A DNA stretch of 32,092 bases from an uncultured Christensenellaceae bacterium. Lineage in GTDB: Bacteria; Bacillota; Clostridia; Christensenellales; Borkfalkiaceae. Position numbers and translations under genes: made by a program. The stretch spans positions 1-32,092 of the forward strand of contig CAJUOV010000016.1 of assembly GCA_910588695.1 (NCBI GenBank), in the 5' to 3' direction. Position 1 is the first letter of the stretch, and the number at the start of each line of letters is the position of its first letter. Shown here in pieces: positions 20,514 through 29,444 of the stretch. A model generated the notes under the pieces. The model was not told the DNA's origin, did no database searches, and saw only the letters and a program-made list of their open reading frames with translations.

Positions 20514-21284
20514 ATGGGAAAGATTATTTCTTTTTCCAATCAGAAGGGAGGCGTGGGCAAGACGACGACCTGCGTCAACATGGCGGCGTACATCGCCACT
20601 TCGCATAAAAAAGTGCTTCTTATCGATCTCGATCCGCAGGGAAACGCCACGACGGGGCTCGGATTTTCCAAGAGCACTTTGAAGAAGTCGAGCTATAACG
20701 TGATTATCGACGAAGAAGACGTCAAAGACAATATTCTGCCCACCGAAATCGAGGGGCTGGATATTCTTCCCGCAAACATCGATCTTGCGGGAGCGGAGGT
20801 AGAGCTGGTCTATAAAAAATCGCGCGAAAAAGTGCTGAAAGCGGCGCTCGACAAGGTGAGAAAGGACTATGATTTTCTGCTGATCGACTGTCCGCCTTCG
20901 TTGGGGCTTCTCACGATCAACGCCCTTGCCGCGGCGGACAGCGTGATCATTCCCATTCAGAGCGAATATTACGCGTTGGAAGGGCTGTCCCAGCTTATGA
21001 ATACGATTTCGCTTGTTCGTCAGCATCTCAACAAATCGCTCAAAATCGAGGGCGTGGTGCTCACGATGTACGACGGCAGATCGCTCATCAGCAAACAGAT
21101 CGCGGCGGAAATCAAGAAGTATTTCACGAAAAAACTCTACGAAATCGTTGTTCCGCGCAATATCCGTCTGTCGGAGGCGCCCAGCCACGGCAAACCGATC
21201 TTGCTGCACGATTCCAAATGTATGGGCGCGCGCGCGTATGCGGCGCTTACCGAAGAATTTTTGAAAAAAAACGAGGGAGAATAA
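20514..21284 (+). CDS. parA: Chromosome-partitioning ATPase ParA/Soj
   Basis: 256 residues. Deviant Walker A KGGVGKTTT at residues 11-19, Walker A' and B in VLLIDLDPQGNATTGLG and FLLIDCPPSLGLLTINALAA, and the conserved SEYYALEGLSQLMNTI and PRNIRLSEAPSHGKPI stretches. It binds DNA nonspecifically as an ATP dimer and moves ParB-parS complexes; in spore formers it also inhibits sporulation initiation (Soj). GAGGTGAGAG precedes the ATG. Followed three bases later by parB. Confidence 0.97.
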   Translation: MGKIISFSNQKGGVGKTTTCVNMAAYIATSHKKVLLIDLDPQGNATTGLGFSKSTLKKSSYNVIIDEEDVKDNILPTEIEGLDILPANIDLAGAEVELVYKKSREKVLKAALDKVRKDYDFLLIDCPPSLGLLTINALAAADSVIIPIQSEYYALEGLSQLMNTISLVRQHLNKSLKIEGVVLTMYDGRSLISKQIAAEIKKYFTKKLYEIVVPRNIRLSEAPSHGKPILLHDSKCMGARAYAALTEEFLKKNEGE

Positions 21285-21287
21285 CAA

Positions 21288-22187
21288 ATGGCAAAAGGAC
21301 TCGGAAGAGGGCTGTCCGCATTATTCGGCGATACGGAAGAGGCTTACGAAAACGCGCAGGCGCCGACCGGAGAAAATCCGCCCAGAAGCGGCGTAGAGGA
21401 GATTCCCACGGGGGACGTATTCCCCAATCCCGACCAGCCGCGAAAAGAATTCGACGAGAGCGCGATGTACGATCTTATGAATTCCATCAAGGAGCACGGG
21501 ATCATCAACCCGATCGTCGTTATCCGCAGGGGCGAAAAGTATATGATCATCGCGGGCGAACGTCGTTACCGCGCGGCGATCATGGCGGGGCTCGAAAAAG
21601 TGCCCGTGCTCGTCAAAAACTATTCGGAGAAAGAGATTCAGGAAATCTCGCTCATCGAAAACTTACAACGCGAAGACCTCAATCCCATCGAAGCGGCTTA
21701 CGGAATGAAGAAACTCATGGAGGAGTACCGCCTTACGCAGGAAGTGCTGGCGGAACGGCTCGGTAAATCCCGACCCGCAATTGCCAACACGCTGCGGCTT
21801 TTGACGCTTGACGAGACGGTCGTCAATCTTGTGCGGGAAGGAAAGCTCTCTTCCGGACATGCAAGAACGCTTGTGCCCGTGCCGCGCGAAGAACAGGCGG
21901 CGCTCGCGGCGGAATGCGTTAAAAACGGTTGGTCGGTGCGCGAAGCGGAACGCGCGGTCAAGCAGTATCTGAATCCGCCCGAAGTGCTCGCAAAAGAAAA
22001 GGAGAAAAAGAACGCGTTTGCGAACGCGGAGCTCAAACACCTTGTGGAACGCATGAGGGGGTCGTTCAGAACCAAGGTTTCTCTGATCGGAACGGACAAA
22101 AAGGGAAGAATTTATATCGACTATTATTCGCGCGACGATCTCGACCGTCTGAGCGAAATTCTCGATATTATCGAACGGCAGGAATAA
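21288..22187 (+). CDS. parB: Chromosome-partitioning protein ParB/Spo0J
   Basis: 299 residues. N-terminal ParA-stimulating peptide MAKGLGRGLSALFGD, CTP-binding/ParB core (NPDQPRKEFDESAMYDLMNS, IVVIRRGEKYMIIAGERRYR with the GERR motif, ENLQREDLNPIEAAYGMKKL) and the HTH recognising parS (TQEVLAERLGKSRPAIANTL). The C-terminal dimer domain ends at DRLSEILDIIERQE. It loads at the two parS sites at 18.2 kb and slides as a CTP clamp. Overlaps nothing, spaced three bases from parA, ended by a terminator. Confidence 0.97.
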   Translation: MAKGLGRGLSALFGDTEEAYENAQAPTGENPPRSGVEEIPTGDVFPNPDQPRKEFDESAMYDLMNSIKEHGIINPIVVIRRGEKYMIIAGERRYRAAIMAGLEKVPVLVKNYSEKEIQEISLIENLQREDLNPIEAAYGMKKLMEEYRLTQEVLAERLGKSRPAIANTLRLLTLDETVVNLVREGKLSSGHARTLVPVPREEQAALAAECVKNGWSVREAERAVKQYLNPPEVLAKEKEKKNAFANAELKHLVERMRGSFRTKVSLIGTDKKGRIYIDYYSRDDLDRLSEILDIIERQE

Positions 22188-22204
22188 GCGATATCCGTAT
22201 TGTA

Positions 22205-22236
22205 CCGCGCGCCCTTTGGGGGCGCGCGGGTTTTTA
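22205..22236 (+). terminator. Terminator of the ftsH-parAB operon
   Basis: A 10-bp all-GC stem CCGCGCGCCC / GGGCGCGCGG (22205-22214, 22220-22229) followed by TTTTT. Confidence 0.9.
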
Positions 22237-22347
22237 TAGTACCGTATTTTAGGCGAAACATGAAGAAAAGTTGCAATAAAATGACGAAATCTGATGATAG
22301 ATAGCAAAAAAAATGAAAATTTCACAAAAAAAATTGCGTAAAGCGGA

Positions 22348-22376
22348 TTGACAAAGGCATTCTTCTATGATATAGT
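22348..22376 (+). promoter_or_regulatory. Promoter of the carbohydrate-transport operon
   Basis: TTGACA (22348-22353), 17-base spacer, TATAGT (22371-22376). Transcription should begin near 22383. Confidence 0.82.
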
Positions 22377-22382
22377 ATTGGC

Positions 22383-22502
22383 GGTACAAAAAAATGACGA
22401 CGGGGGGAAGTCATAATATGAAAGTGATCCGATAGTATTTTCGCATACTTTTTTTCCGACCGCATTCTGCGGACGGATTTGCGGAAGCTATCGGTTTTTT
22501 TA
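22383..22502 (+). promoter_or_regulatory. Structured leader with terminator-like hairpin and micro-ORF
   Basis: About 120 nucleotides. CCGATAG (22429-22435) pairs with CTATCGG (22488-22494), followed by seven T; between them lies an internal hairpin CCG-A-CCGCA / TGCGG-A-CGG (22456-22476). This is an intrinsic terminator 118 bases upstream of the first operon gene. A micro-ORF ATG AAA GTG ATC CGA TAG (22418-22435) follows a GGGGGGAAG site, and its stop codon is inside the left terminator arm, so a translating ribosome would disrupt the stem. A second hairpin CGGCAA-GT-TTGCCG lies at 22532-22545. The trigger is not known. It matches no riboswitch family I can name. Confidence 0.65.
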
Positions 22503-22612
22503 TGGCGTTTCTCCCAAGTGATTTTGTTTTCCGGCAAGTTTGCCGCCCCCCAAATTTCGGCAAGCCGTATGGGAACAGGTACCCAAAACAATATAATAAA
22601 GAGGTAAAAAGG

Positions 22613-25432
22613 ATGAGGAAAAGTATCAAATCCGCAGGAATTGTTGCGCTTTCGGCCGTTCTTGCATGCGGCGCGCTCGGCGCGCTCGCGGGCTGCAACA
22701 ACGGGGGCGGCGGGAATCCGCTCGGCGACGAAAATACGTTGACCGTTTCTATTTTCTGCAATGCGGCAGACGCGACGACGAACCAGAGAATCTGCGACGC
22801 TTGGGCGGCGGAATACAGCGCCGCGCACAGCGAAGAGCTCGGAGGTAAAAAGATCAAAGTCGATCTGTCAAACAACACCGACAAGGGCGAATACTTCAAA
22901 CAGCTCAATAAAGACTGGTCTACGGACGCAACGGCGGATATTATCTATCTCGCGCCCAAGTATGTGCGCAACTATGCCGAGAACGGGAACATTCTCGATC
23001 TTTCGAGCTATCTTACGGGCGACGAATACAAAAAAGAAGGCAAATATCTGACTTCCGACGTATGGCAGAACGGAATCAGCTATTACGGATATATCAAGGG
23101 ACAGAGGCAGTCCTATAAGATGGGGCGTCCCATCGAGGTGAACGCGGCGGGCGAATACGTGACCGCGACCAACGAGTCCGCGACGGGCAACGATAAGGGT
23201 ACCAAAGTGGGGCTCTACGGGTTGCCCAAAGATTATTCCAATTTTTCCACGGGCTACAACAGGAACTTTTTCAGCGACGAATTGAAACGGGCATACACTA
23301 CAACTTCTCCCGAACAGAACCGCAATGTAAAAGGACCCAAAGGAGAGGGAAGCGGAGAGTTCACTTCGGGATTGACGTATACGGGCGAGGAGACGGGTAG
23401 CGACGTAATCACCTATGCCGCGACCGGAAAATATACCAATCCCTATACGGGGCAACAGGTCGATGCGGTCAAGGGTCGGCCCGCAAATATTATCAACGTG
23501 GGGATTCCCGTTACCTATAAACCCTATAATTTCTTCCGCTGGAAGAATTTTGAAGCCGCGCTTGCGGGAAACGATCCCGTCGCGGTCATGTCCGATGCGA
23601 TCGGCGGCTATACCGTTACGATTCCCGGATTCCCCAACGACGAGCTGAAAGTCACGCAAGACACGTTCAACGCGGTCTACGATCAGGCGCCTACGCTTGC
23701 GGATATCGACGTGCCTTATAATAAAGATATTGCGCATGTGACCTATACCTATGCGGAATACGGCGCGCTGCTCTGGGCTACGACCTATTACCTCAACACT
23801 TTCGCTTGGGCGAACGGGCAGAGCAGTCCTACAAACGGCAGAGGGGGCGCGTATTTTGCGAACGAACCCCAAGAAGTCGACAAATACAAAGCGATCTACG
23901 GCGGCGAGCAGTATGAAGGAATCGCGGGGGCGGCGGGCAGCGTTCTTTATCTTCTTCCTTGGCTTGCTTCGAACGATGCGGATCTTATTAACGATGTCTC
24001 CACGCTGACGGCGCAGAATCTGACGGATACTACCATTACCGACGTCAAGGATTGGAAGTCCAAGGCGGGTACGCAGACCTATTCCGCGACCAAGCGCACG
24101 CTTGCGGATACCGACGTGAAAAAAGATATTCAGTTCGGGCACAACAGTCAGAACTTTATCGAGACCTACGCGGCGTTCCTTGCGATCGGTTCCGACTGGA
24201 ACGGCAACCCTTCGGGCGATACCGAATCGACCGACCGCGGCACGAACGGTAACGGCTGGGCTTATTTCCGCTCGGGACGCTCTCTCTTCTACGGCGCGGG
24301 CTCGTGGGACGGCGCGACGAGAAACGACGTGCATATGGATATTCTCGATTTCGGTCAGATGCCCACTCCCGTCGCGGAAAAGTACGCGCTCTATTCCGAA
24401 ATCAAGGACGCGAACTATCAGAAAGCGGTTTACAGCAACGATCCCGCAAGAGCGGTCGCGGGTTCGGTTAACGAAGGCAATCAGCGCGAAATGCTGAGCG
24501 ACGGTTGCAAGGTCTATTCGCAGGACGAAATTTTACAGAACCAGCTCCGCCGTCAGGATAAGTGGGCTGCCCGTATGGATACGGTCGGCTACGCTGTTGC
24601 GGCGAAAGTAACGGAGTATTCCGAAGCGCACGCCTGGAAGGAGAAGGCGGCGGTCTCTCTTGCGGCGCGACTCACGATCAATGAAGAAGCGCAAAAGACC
24701 CTGCTCTATGCGGGCGCGCAGCTTCCCAACTTCGTCTCCCAGTGCGAAGATTTTGTAAACTATAAAGAATTCGGGGAAAACGGCGCGTTCAAAGATATGC
24801 TTACGCCCGAGGGTTTCTACGACGATGCGACTTCCGCAGCAGGAAAAGCGACGTGGGATCATTATTACGCGATCGCTCTTGAAATGGAAGAGGCGGCAAA
24901 AGCGGGCAACACGCAGACCGTCGATGAGTTCCTTGCCAACAAGAAGCATTCGGACGGAACGAGCGCGATTCGCTACGATAAAGAAAATTACGGTTCCACG
25001 AGACTTGCCGACTTTACGGGCGAGGGAACGGCGCGCGTTGCGTTCGCGATGAAAGTGCTCAGAATGGTGACCTACCGCGCGGACGACAGAGACATCAACA
25101 TCAGAATGCAGTACGGACTCAACGCGGTCAGAGATTCGAGCATGTATACCTACGACGATATATGGATGGGGCTTATTGACGCGCGCGGAAATACGAACAT
25201 GTTGGCGTACCTTTCGCAGAAGCCGCTCGCGAACGCAAATATGGCGAGAAACTTTTTGAAACTGTCGTCGGGAGCATACGTGAGCGATTATGTTCAGATG
25301 AATCCTAACGATACGAGCAAAGAGTGGTCGTATATGACCCCTGTGGTCTGGTGCTTCAAGCAGGCTGTCGCGGCACAGAAAGAGCTTTCGAGAGCGGTGC
25401 TCGACGAACTCAACGCCATGACGGGGAAATAA
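22613..25432 (+). CDS. Large lipoprotein solute-binding protein of a carbohydrate ABC transporter
   Basis: 939 residues, about twice the size of a typical carbohydrate binding protein (400-550). Signal peptide with lipobox LAGC (cysteine at residue 28). The N-terminal half keeps the family-1 binding protein look: LTVSIFCNAADATTNQRICD, WAAEYSAAHSEELGGKKIKV, DIIYLAPKYVRNYAENGNIL-DLSSYL. Much of residues 150-600 is extra, rich in Tyr/Asn/Gly, with aromatic stretches (YKPYNFFRWKNFE, LLWATTYYLNTFAW, GWAYFRSGRSLFYGAGSWDG) that fit a large sugar-binding cleft. Later parts (AKVTEYSEAHAWKEKAAVSL and the C-terminal helices) complete the fold. The start is chosen for GAGG upstream and the signal peptide. 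Two permease genes follow, so the ligand is a sugar polymer or oligomer; arabino-oligosaccharides are inferred from the GH43 genes. Confidence 0.88.
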   Translation: MRKSIKSAGIVALSAVLACGALGALAGCNNGGGGNPLGDENTLTVSIFCNAADATTNQRICDAWAAEYSAAHSEELGGKKIKVDLSNNTDKGEYFKQLNKDWSTDATADIIYLAPKYVRNYAENGNILDLSSYLTGDEYKKEGKYLTSDVWQNGISYYGYIKGQRQSYKMGRPIEVNAAGEYVTATNESATGNDKGTKVGLYGLPKDYSNFSTGYNRNFFSDELKRAYTTTSPEQNRNVKGPKGEGSGEFTSGLTYTGEETGSDVITYAATGKYTNPYTGQQVDAVKGRPANIINVGIPVTYKPYNFFRWKNFEAALAGNDPVAVMSDAIGGYTVTIPGFPNDELKVTQDTFNAVYDQAPTLADIDVPYNKDIAHVTYTYAEYGALLWATTYYLNTFAWANGQSSPTNGRGGAYFANEPQEVDKYKAIYGGEQYEGIAGAAGSVLYLLPWLASNDADLINDVSTLTAQNLTDTTITDVKDWKSKAGTQTYSATKRTLADTDVKKDIQFGHNSQNFIETYAAFLAIGSDWNGNPSGDTESTDRGTNGNGWAYFRSGRSLFYGAGSWDGATRNDVHMDILDFGQMPTPVAEKYALYSEIKDANYQKAVYSNDPARAVAGSVNEGNQREMLSDGCKVYSQDEILQNQLRRQDKWAARMDTVGYAVAAKVTEYSEAHAWKEKAAVSLAARLTINEEAQKTLLYAGAQLPNFVSQCEDFVNYKEFGENGAFKDMLTPEGFYDDATSAAGKATWDHYYAIALEMEEAAKAGNTQTVDEFLANKKHSDGTSAIRYDKENYGSTRLADFTGEGTARVAFAMKVLRMVTYRADDRDINIRMQYGLNAVRDSSMYTYDDIWMGLIDARGNTNMLAYLSQKPLANANMARNFLKLSSGAYVSDYVQMNPNDTSKEWSYMTPVVWCFKQAVAAQKELSRAVLDELNAMTGK

Positions 25433-25444
25433 GCCGTTTATAAA

Positions 25445-25483
25445 CTTTCATTCCGCCCGCCGCAAGTACGGGCGGAATGAAAG
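25445..25483 (+). terminator. Stable intercistronic hairpin after the binding-protein gene
   Basis: A perfect 15-bp stem (25445-25459 with 25469-25483, core CATTCCGCCCG) with a 9-base loop and no T-run. It could protect the upstream mRNA end or cause partial termination, so that more binding protein than permease is made. Confidence 0.6.
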
Positions 25484-25512
25484 CTCAACTTTTGAAAAGG
25501 GGGGGGAGAAAC

Positions 25513-26709
25513 ATGGAGAATCAGATTTCTGCAAGCGATACCGCCGTTGAAATGGGCGGCGTTGCGGAAAACGAGGCTGCGGCATCGGCGGAAAGCGCCG
25601 TGCCGCCGAAAAAGAAAAAACGGCATATCAATCAACAGAAATTACAGGATAACATCTGGGGTTGGGTGTTCTGTATTCCGCTGATTGTGGGAACGGTGTG
25701 GTTCGTATACGCCGCGCTCATCATGGCGATCCTGCTGTCGTTCACCAATTATCACCTTGCGGACGGCACGCTGATGGACTGTCTCGCCAATCTCGGCGAT
25801 AACATCTACGTCAATTCAGGCGGCGGAATCGATCCCGATACGGGGGAGATCATTGCGGGCGTTGCAAGAACGGAGCCTTTCCACTGGTACGCGCAGATCT
25901 TTACGCGCACGGTTCTTTCGACGGGTACGACGGATATTTACATGAACGAAATGGGAAAATATCTGTTTAACACCGTTTTCTACATGATCGGCATTCCGAT
26001 CGGTATGATCCTCGCGATGTTTCTTGCGGTCTGCATGTCGCGCGACATCAAGGGCGGAAGCGTGTTCCGCGTACTCTACTATATCCCGTGCGTTGCAAGT
26101 ACGATCTCGATCGTGTTTACGTTCAAACTGATGTTCTCGCAGGAGGGCGTCATGAACGAAATTCTCGGCACGAACATCGCTTGGATCAAGCAGCTCGGTC
26201 CGCAGAGCTGGAACGATCTCTATCGTCCCGACAATCCGTCGAGTTCCAACTTTATGCGCGATCCGTTCTGGTGTCAGGGTTTTATTTCTAAAATGGTCAT
26301 CGTCATTATGTCTGTCTGGAAGGGATTGGGCGGTACGATCATTCTCTACGTCGCAGGACTTTCGGGCGTGAACGCGGCGACCAAAGAGGCGGCGCAGATC
26401 GACGGCGCAAGCGCATGGAAAATCTTCTGGAAAGTGACGATGCCCGATCTTTATCCCGTAATTTTCTACAATGTCGTTACGGCGGTCATCGGCGGTATGC
26501 AGATCTATGCGGAGCCGGAGCTGTTTATATCGAGCACGACCTTGGGCGGCGAGCAGATTGCCGGATACGTGGCGCTTATATACATACACGGTCTGAACGG
26601 CGACGCGGCGACCCCTGCGGCTGGCGCGGCTTACGGATTATTCCTTGCCGTGATCATCTTTATCATGACGCTCTTCCAGTTCTGGCTGGATTCGAGGAAA
26701 AAGGACTGA
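25513..26709 (+). CDS. Carbohydrate ABC transporter permease, MalF/LacF type
   Basis: 398 residues. The N-terminus is a 50-residue hydrophilic tail ending in KKKKRH, then six membrane segments (WGWVFCIPLIVGTVWFVYAA, YLFNTVFYMIGIPIGMILAM and further to FLAVIIFIMTLFQFWL). The EAA loop that contacts the ATPase is present: EAAQIDGASAWKIFWKVTMP. A long loop between the first two segments contains an acidic Gly-rich stretch. The start is set by GGGGGGAG before the ATG at 25513. It works with the following permease and the large binding protein; an MsmX-type ATPase must come from elsewhere, since none is encoded here. Confidence 0.94.
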   Translation: MENQISASDTAVEMGGVAENEAAASAESAVPPKKKKRHINQQKLQDNIWGWVFCIPLIVGTVWFVYAALIMAILLSFTNYHLADGTLMDCLANLGDNIYVNSGGGIDPDTGEIIAGVARTEPFHWYAQIFTRTVLSTGTTDIYMNEMGKYLFNTVFYMIGIPIGMILAMFLAVCMSRDIKGGSVFRVLYYIPCVASTISIVFTFKLMFSQEGVMNEILGTNIAWIKQLGPQSWNDLYRPDNPSSSNFMRDPFWCQGFISKMVIVIMSVWKGLGGTIILYVAGLSGVNAATKEAAQIDGASAWKIFWKVTMPDLYPVIFYNVVTAVIGGMQIYAEPELFISSTTLGGEQIAGYVALIYIHGLNGDAATPAAGAAYGLFLAVIIFIMTLFQFWLDSRKKD

Positions 26710-26722
26710 GGAGGTGAGTGAG

Positions 26723-27781
26723 ATGAAACAAGAAATCGAAATGAAAAACGAAACCGCTCAGACTCCCGAATTGCAGGAAAAGCAATATTCTTCTTTCCGC
26801 TATGCGCTCGGCGCGGTGCTTGCGTTCTTCGGATTTTCGTCCAGAACGCACCACGCAAGCCAGAAGCGGGCGAAGCTCGTCGGCGACATCTTCGTGTATA
26901 TCGTGCTTCTCTTCGGCGCGTTTCTCATGGTCTATCCGTTCTGGTGGATGCTTGCGGGTTCGTTCGCTTTCACGAGTAACTTGCAGACGGGCAACGCGAT
27001 CTTGAACCGCCTTGTCTGGTGGCCCGAAATTTCCACGGCAAATGCGAACGAGACGGGTGTAGGGCTCTTCTACAACTACAAGATTATGTTTACGGAGGCG
27101 TTCGTCAAGAGCGATTATTCCAACTTCCACGCAAACTTCAATTATTGGCGTGCGCTCGGAAACAACCTGTTTTATTCGATCGTGCCTGTGGTTGTGGGCG
27201 TGATCACCTCCGCTTCCGCGGCGTTCTCGTTTGCCAAGATCAACTGGATCGGAAGAAATCAGGTATTCTTTTTCCTGCTCGCGGCGATCATGGTTCCGGG
27301 GGCGTCTATCACGACCACGCAGTATGCGATGTATACCGACCTCGGTATGGCGAACAACTGGTCTGTTATGGTCGTACCGGGGCTGTTCGGCTCGATCATG
27401 ACGGCGTTCTTTATCCGTCAGTTTCTGTTCGGACTTCCTACCTCCATCATCGAAGCGGCAAAGATCGACGGAGCGGGCTATTTCAGAATTTTCTGTTCGT
27501 TCATTCTTCCGCTCGCGATGCCCGCGATCATGGCGCAGGCGCTGCTCTCCTTTATGGGCGCGTGGAACAACTACATGGGTTCTTACATCTTTATCAATCC
27601 GCAGTCGGAATGGATCAATATGCCGCACGCTATGCAGATCATGAGCGCGGGTACATACAAAAGCAATCAAGGCCCCGTCATTGCGGCGAGCGTGATGTGC
27701 GTGCTTCCCGTGCTGATTCTCTTCGCGTGCTTCCAGAAGCTCATCATCGGTTCGTTGATGCTGACGGGTTCAAAAGAGTAA
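26723..27781 (+). CDS. Carbohydrate ABC transporter permease, MalG type
   Basis: 352 residues. Hydrophilic start to about 50, then membrane segments from LVGDIFVYIVLLFGAFLMVY onward. The MalG-type EAA loop is EAAKIDGAGYFRIFCSFILP, followed by LAMPAIMAQALLSFMGAWNN. The ATG at 26723 lies eight bases after GAGGAGG; an in-frame GTG at 26714 would be too close to that site. The gene begins 13 bases after the first permease. The heterodimer should import the oligosaccharide delivered by the large binding lipoprotein. Confidence 0.94.
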   Translation: MKQEIEMKNETAQTPELQEKQYSSFRYALGAVLAFFGFSSRTHHASQKRAKLVGDIFVYIVLLFGAFLMVYPFWWMLAGSFAFTSNLQTGNAILNRLVWWPEISTANANETGVGLFYNYKIMFTEAFVKSDYSNFHANFNYWRALGNNLFYSIVPVVVGVITSASAAFSFAKINWIGRNQVFFFLLAAIMVPGASITTTQYAMYTDLGMANNWSVMVVPGLFGSIMTAFFIRQFLFGLPTSIIEAAKIDGAGYFRIFCSFILPLAMPAIMAQALLSFMGAWNNYMGSYIFINPQSEWINMPHAMQIMSAGTYKSNQGPVIAASVMCVLPVLILFACFQKLIIGSLMLTGSKE

Positions 27782-27846
27782 GCGCTTCGTGCGGGAAAGA
27801 TAGGACGGCTCCCGTGCGTTTTCCAAAAACAATCAAGGAGATAATT

Positions 27847-29400
27847 ATGAAAAACGTAAAAAAAATTCTGATCCCCGTTTCGCTTGCGGTTGCAATGTCG
27901 CTTTCGGCGTTTTTAGTCGCCTGCGGCGGAGATGACGACGGCAATACGGACAAGTGGCGCGATCAGAGTATCTGGTTGCAGCAAGACGCGCTTGTGCCGA
28001 GCGATGCGGCGGAAATTCCCGAGGAATCGGAATATAAGAATCCTGCGGCATCGGTGCACGACCCCTCCATTTTCCGCGATCCCGCGGACGGAGCATATTA
28101 TGCGTTCGGCACGCATTACGCCGTTGCGAGAATTTACGATTTCGCTGACGAGTGGGAACAGCTTGTAGGCGATAATCAGTATAAAAAACTGTACGGCGAT
28201 GCGGATTTCAATCATGCGACGTCTGCGCGGTGGCCGGAAGCGCTCCGCTCTACCGTCGAACTCGTAAATCCGAGCGGAGCCGAGCCGGGTACGACGACTT
28301 GGGCGCCCGACGTGGAATATATCAACGGAAAATATTATATGTATTATTCGCTTACCAAGGCGTTCGGCTCGCACGAATCTGCGATCGGGCGGGTGGAAGC
28401 GGATAACGTTATGGGCCCCTATTCCAACAATACGATAATTATTGACAGTATCGGCGCGACGAGGGGAAAAGATCCCAACTGCATCGATCCCGAGCTTTTC
28501 TATGACAAAGAGGGCAAGCTGTGGATGGTGTACGGATCCGATTCGGGCGGAATTTATATCAAAGAACTCGAAACGGATGGGGAGAGAGCGGGACTTCCCA
28601 AAAAGAGCAAAGAGGAAGAAGGCTTCGGCAAAAAGTTGTGGAAAGGCGGCTCGAATCAGGAAGGACCCTTTATTTACTACAACGCTTCGACCGATTATTA
28701 CTATCTTATGGTCAGCTATAACAGTCTGATGTCCAACTACAACATGCATGTTGCGCGCAGCAAATCTCCCGACGGACCCTACGTCGGAACGGACGGGAAA
28801 GACGTTGCGACGGAGGGCAACGGCAACCTTGTCGCGGGCAACTTCAAAATGAACAGAAGCGGAACCGCGGGCAACGGAATGGCGGCAATGGGGCACAACT
28901 CGGTCATTAAAGATAAAGACGGTAAGTACTTTCTCGTCTATCATTCCCGCACGACGACTTCGACGGGAGCGGTATCCCAGCCGCATAACCTCTATGTAAA
29001 TCAGATTTTCTTCAACGAGGACGCATGGCCTGTGATGGCTTCGACCCCTTACACGGGGGAAACGCGCGGAACGTTTGCGGAAGATCAGATTGCTACGACG
29101 TTCGACCTTGTTGTGCACAGACAACCCGACAGAAAAGGCGAACATCAGGCTTCTTTTGAATCTTCGGCGGAATATGTTTTTGCGGCAGACGGAAAAATTA
29201 CCGGTTCCGGCGTGAAAGAAGGAGACGGCTGGAAGCTCAAACAAGGCTATTATATCGAGATCACGTTAAAAGGCGTGACCTATAAGGGAGTTGTCGCCCC
29301 CGGTTGGGACAGTTACTCCAACACGGCAAAGAAGGGAGTCGTAACGATCACCGCGGCATCCGTTGCCGACGGAACTGCGCTTTGGGCGGTTCAGAAATAA
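27847..29400 (+). CDS. Secreted GH43 glycosidase lipoprotein, probable endo-arabinanase
   Basis: 517 residues. Lipobox LVAC (cysteine 26) anchors it outside. The five-bladed GH43 propeller shows the catalytic base Asp72 in VHDPSIFRD, TTWAPDVEYINGKYYMYYS, the pKa-modulating Asp214 in CIDPELFYD and the acid Glu272 in NQEGPFIYY, plus MGHNSVIKDKDGKYFLVYHS. A C-terminal beta-sandwich (about 400-517: FESSAEYVFAADGKITGSGV ... GYYIEITLKGVTYKGVVAPG) matches the domain often found on extracellular arabinanases. It should cut arabinan or arabinoxylan side chains at the cell surface, producing oligomers for the transporter. AAGGAG precedes the ATG. It follows the second permease after 65 bases. Confidence 0.9.
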   Translation: MKNVKKILIPVSLAVAMSLSAFLVACGGDDDGNTDKWRDQSIWLQQDALVPSDAAEIPEESEYKNPAASVHDPSIFRDPADGAYYAFGTHYAVARIYDFADEWEQLVGDNQYKKLYGDADFNHATSARWPEALRSTVELVNPSGAEPGTTTWAPDVEYINGKYYMYYSLTKAFGSHESAIGRVEADNVMGPYSNNTIIIDSIGATRGKDPNCIDPELFYDKEGKLWMVYGSDSGGIYIKELETDGERAGLPKKSKEEEGFGKKLWKGGSNQEGPFIYYNASTDYYYLMVSYNSLMSNYNMHVARSKSPDGPYVGTDGKDVATEGNGNLVAGNFKMNRSGTAGNGMAAMGHNSVIKDKDGKYFLVYHSRTTTSTGAVSQPHNLYVNQIFFNEDAWPVMASTPYTGETRGTFAEDQIATTFDLVVHRQPDRKGEHQASFESSAEYVFAADGKITGSGVKEGDGWKLKQGYYIEITLKGVTYKGVVAPGWDSYSNTAKKGVVTITAASVADGTALWAVQK

Positions 29401-29418
29401 AAAGGATTGCAGTTTGAT

Positions 29419-29444
29419 CCGCGCGTGCCGTTCGGCACGCGCGG
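29419..29444 (+). terminator. Intercistronic hairpin after the secreted GH43 gene
   Basis: A perfect 12-bp GC-rich stem CCGCGCGTGCCG/CGGCACGCGCGG with a two-base loop and no T-run, ending 17 bases before the next ATG. Probably an mRNA-stability or partial-termination element. Confidence 0.6.

Noticed and set aside
22236..22347. Possible extra gene or operator between the parB terminator and the sugar-operon promoter
   Set aside because: AT-rich sequence without ORF, clear palindrome or catabolite-repression consensus; I see nothing reliable in it.
27019..27846. A long upstream extension of the secreted GH43 frame
   Set aside because: It overlaps the second permease in another frame and would hide the clear signal peptide and AAGGAG site at 27847.
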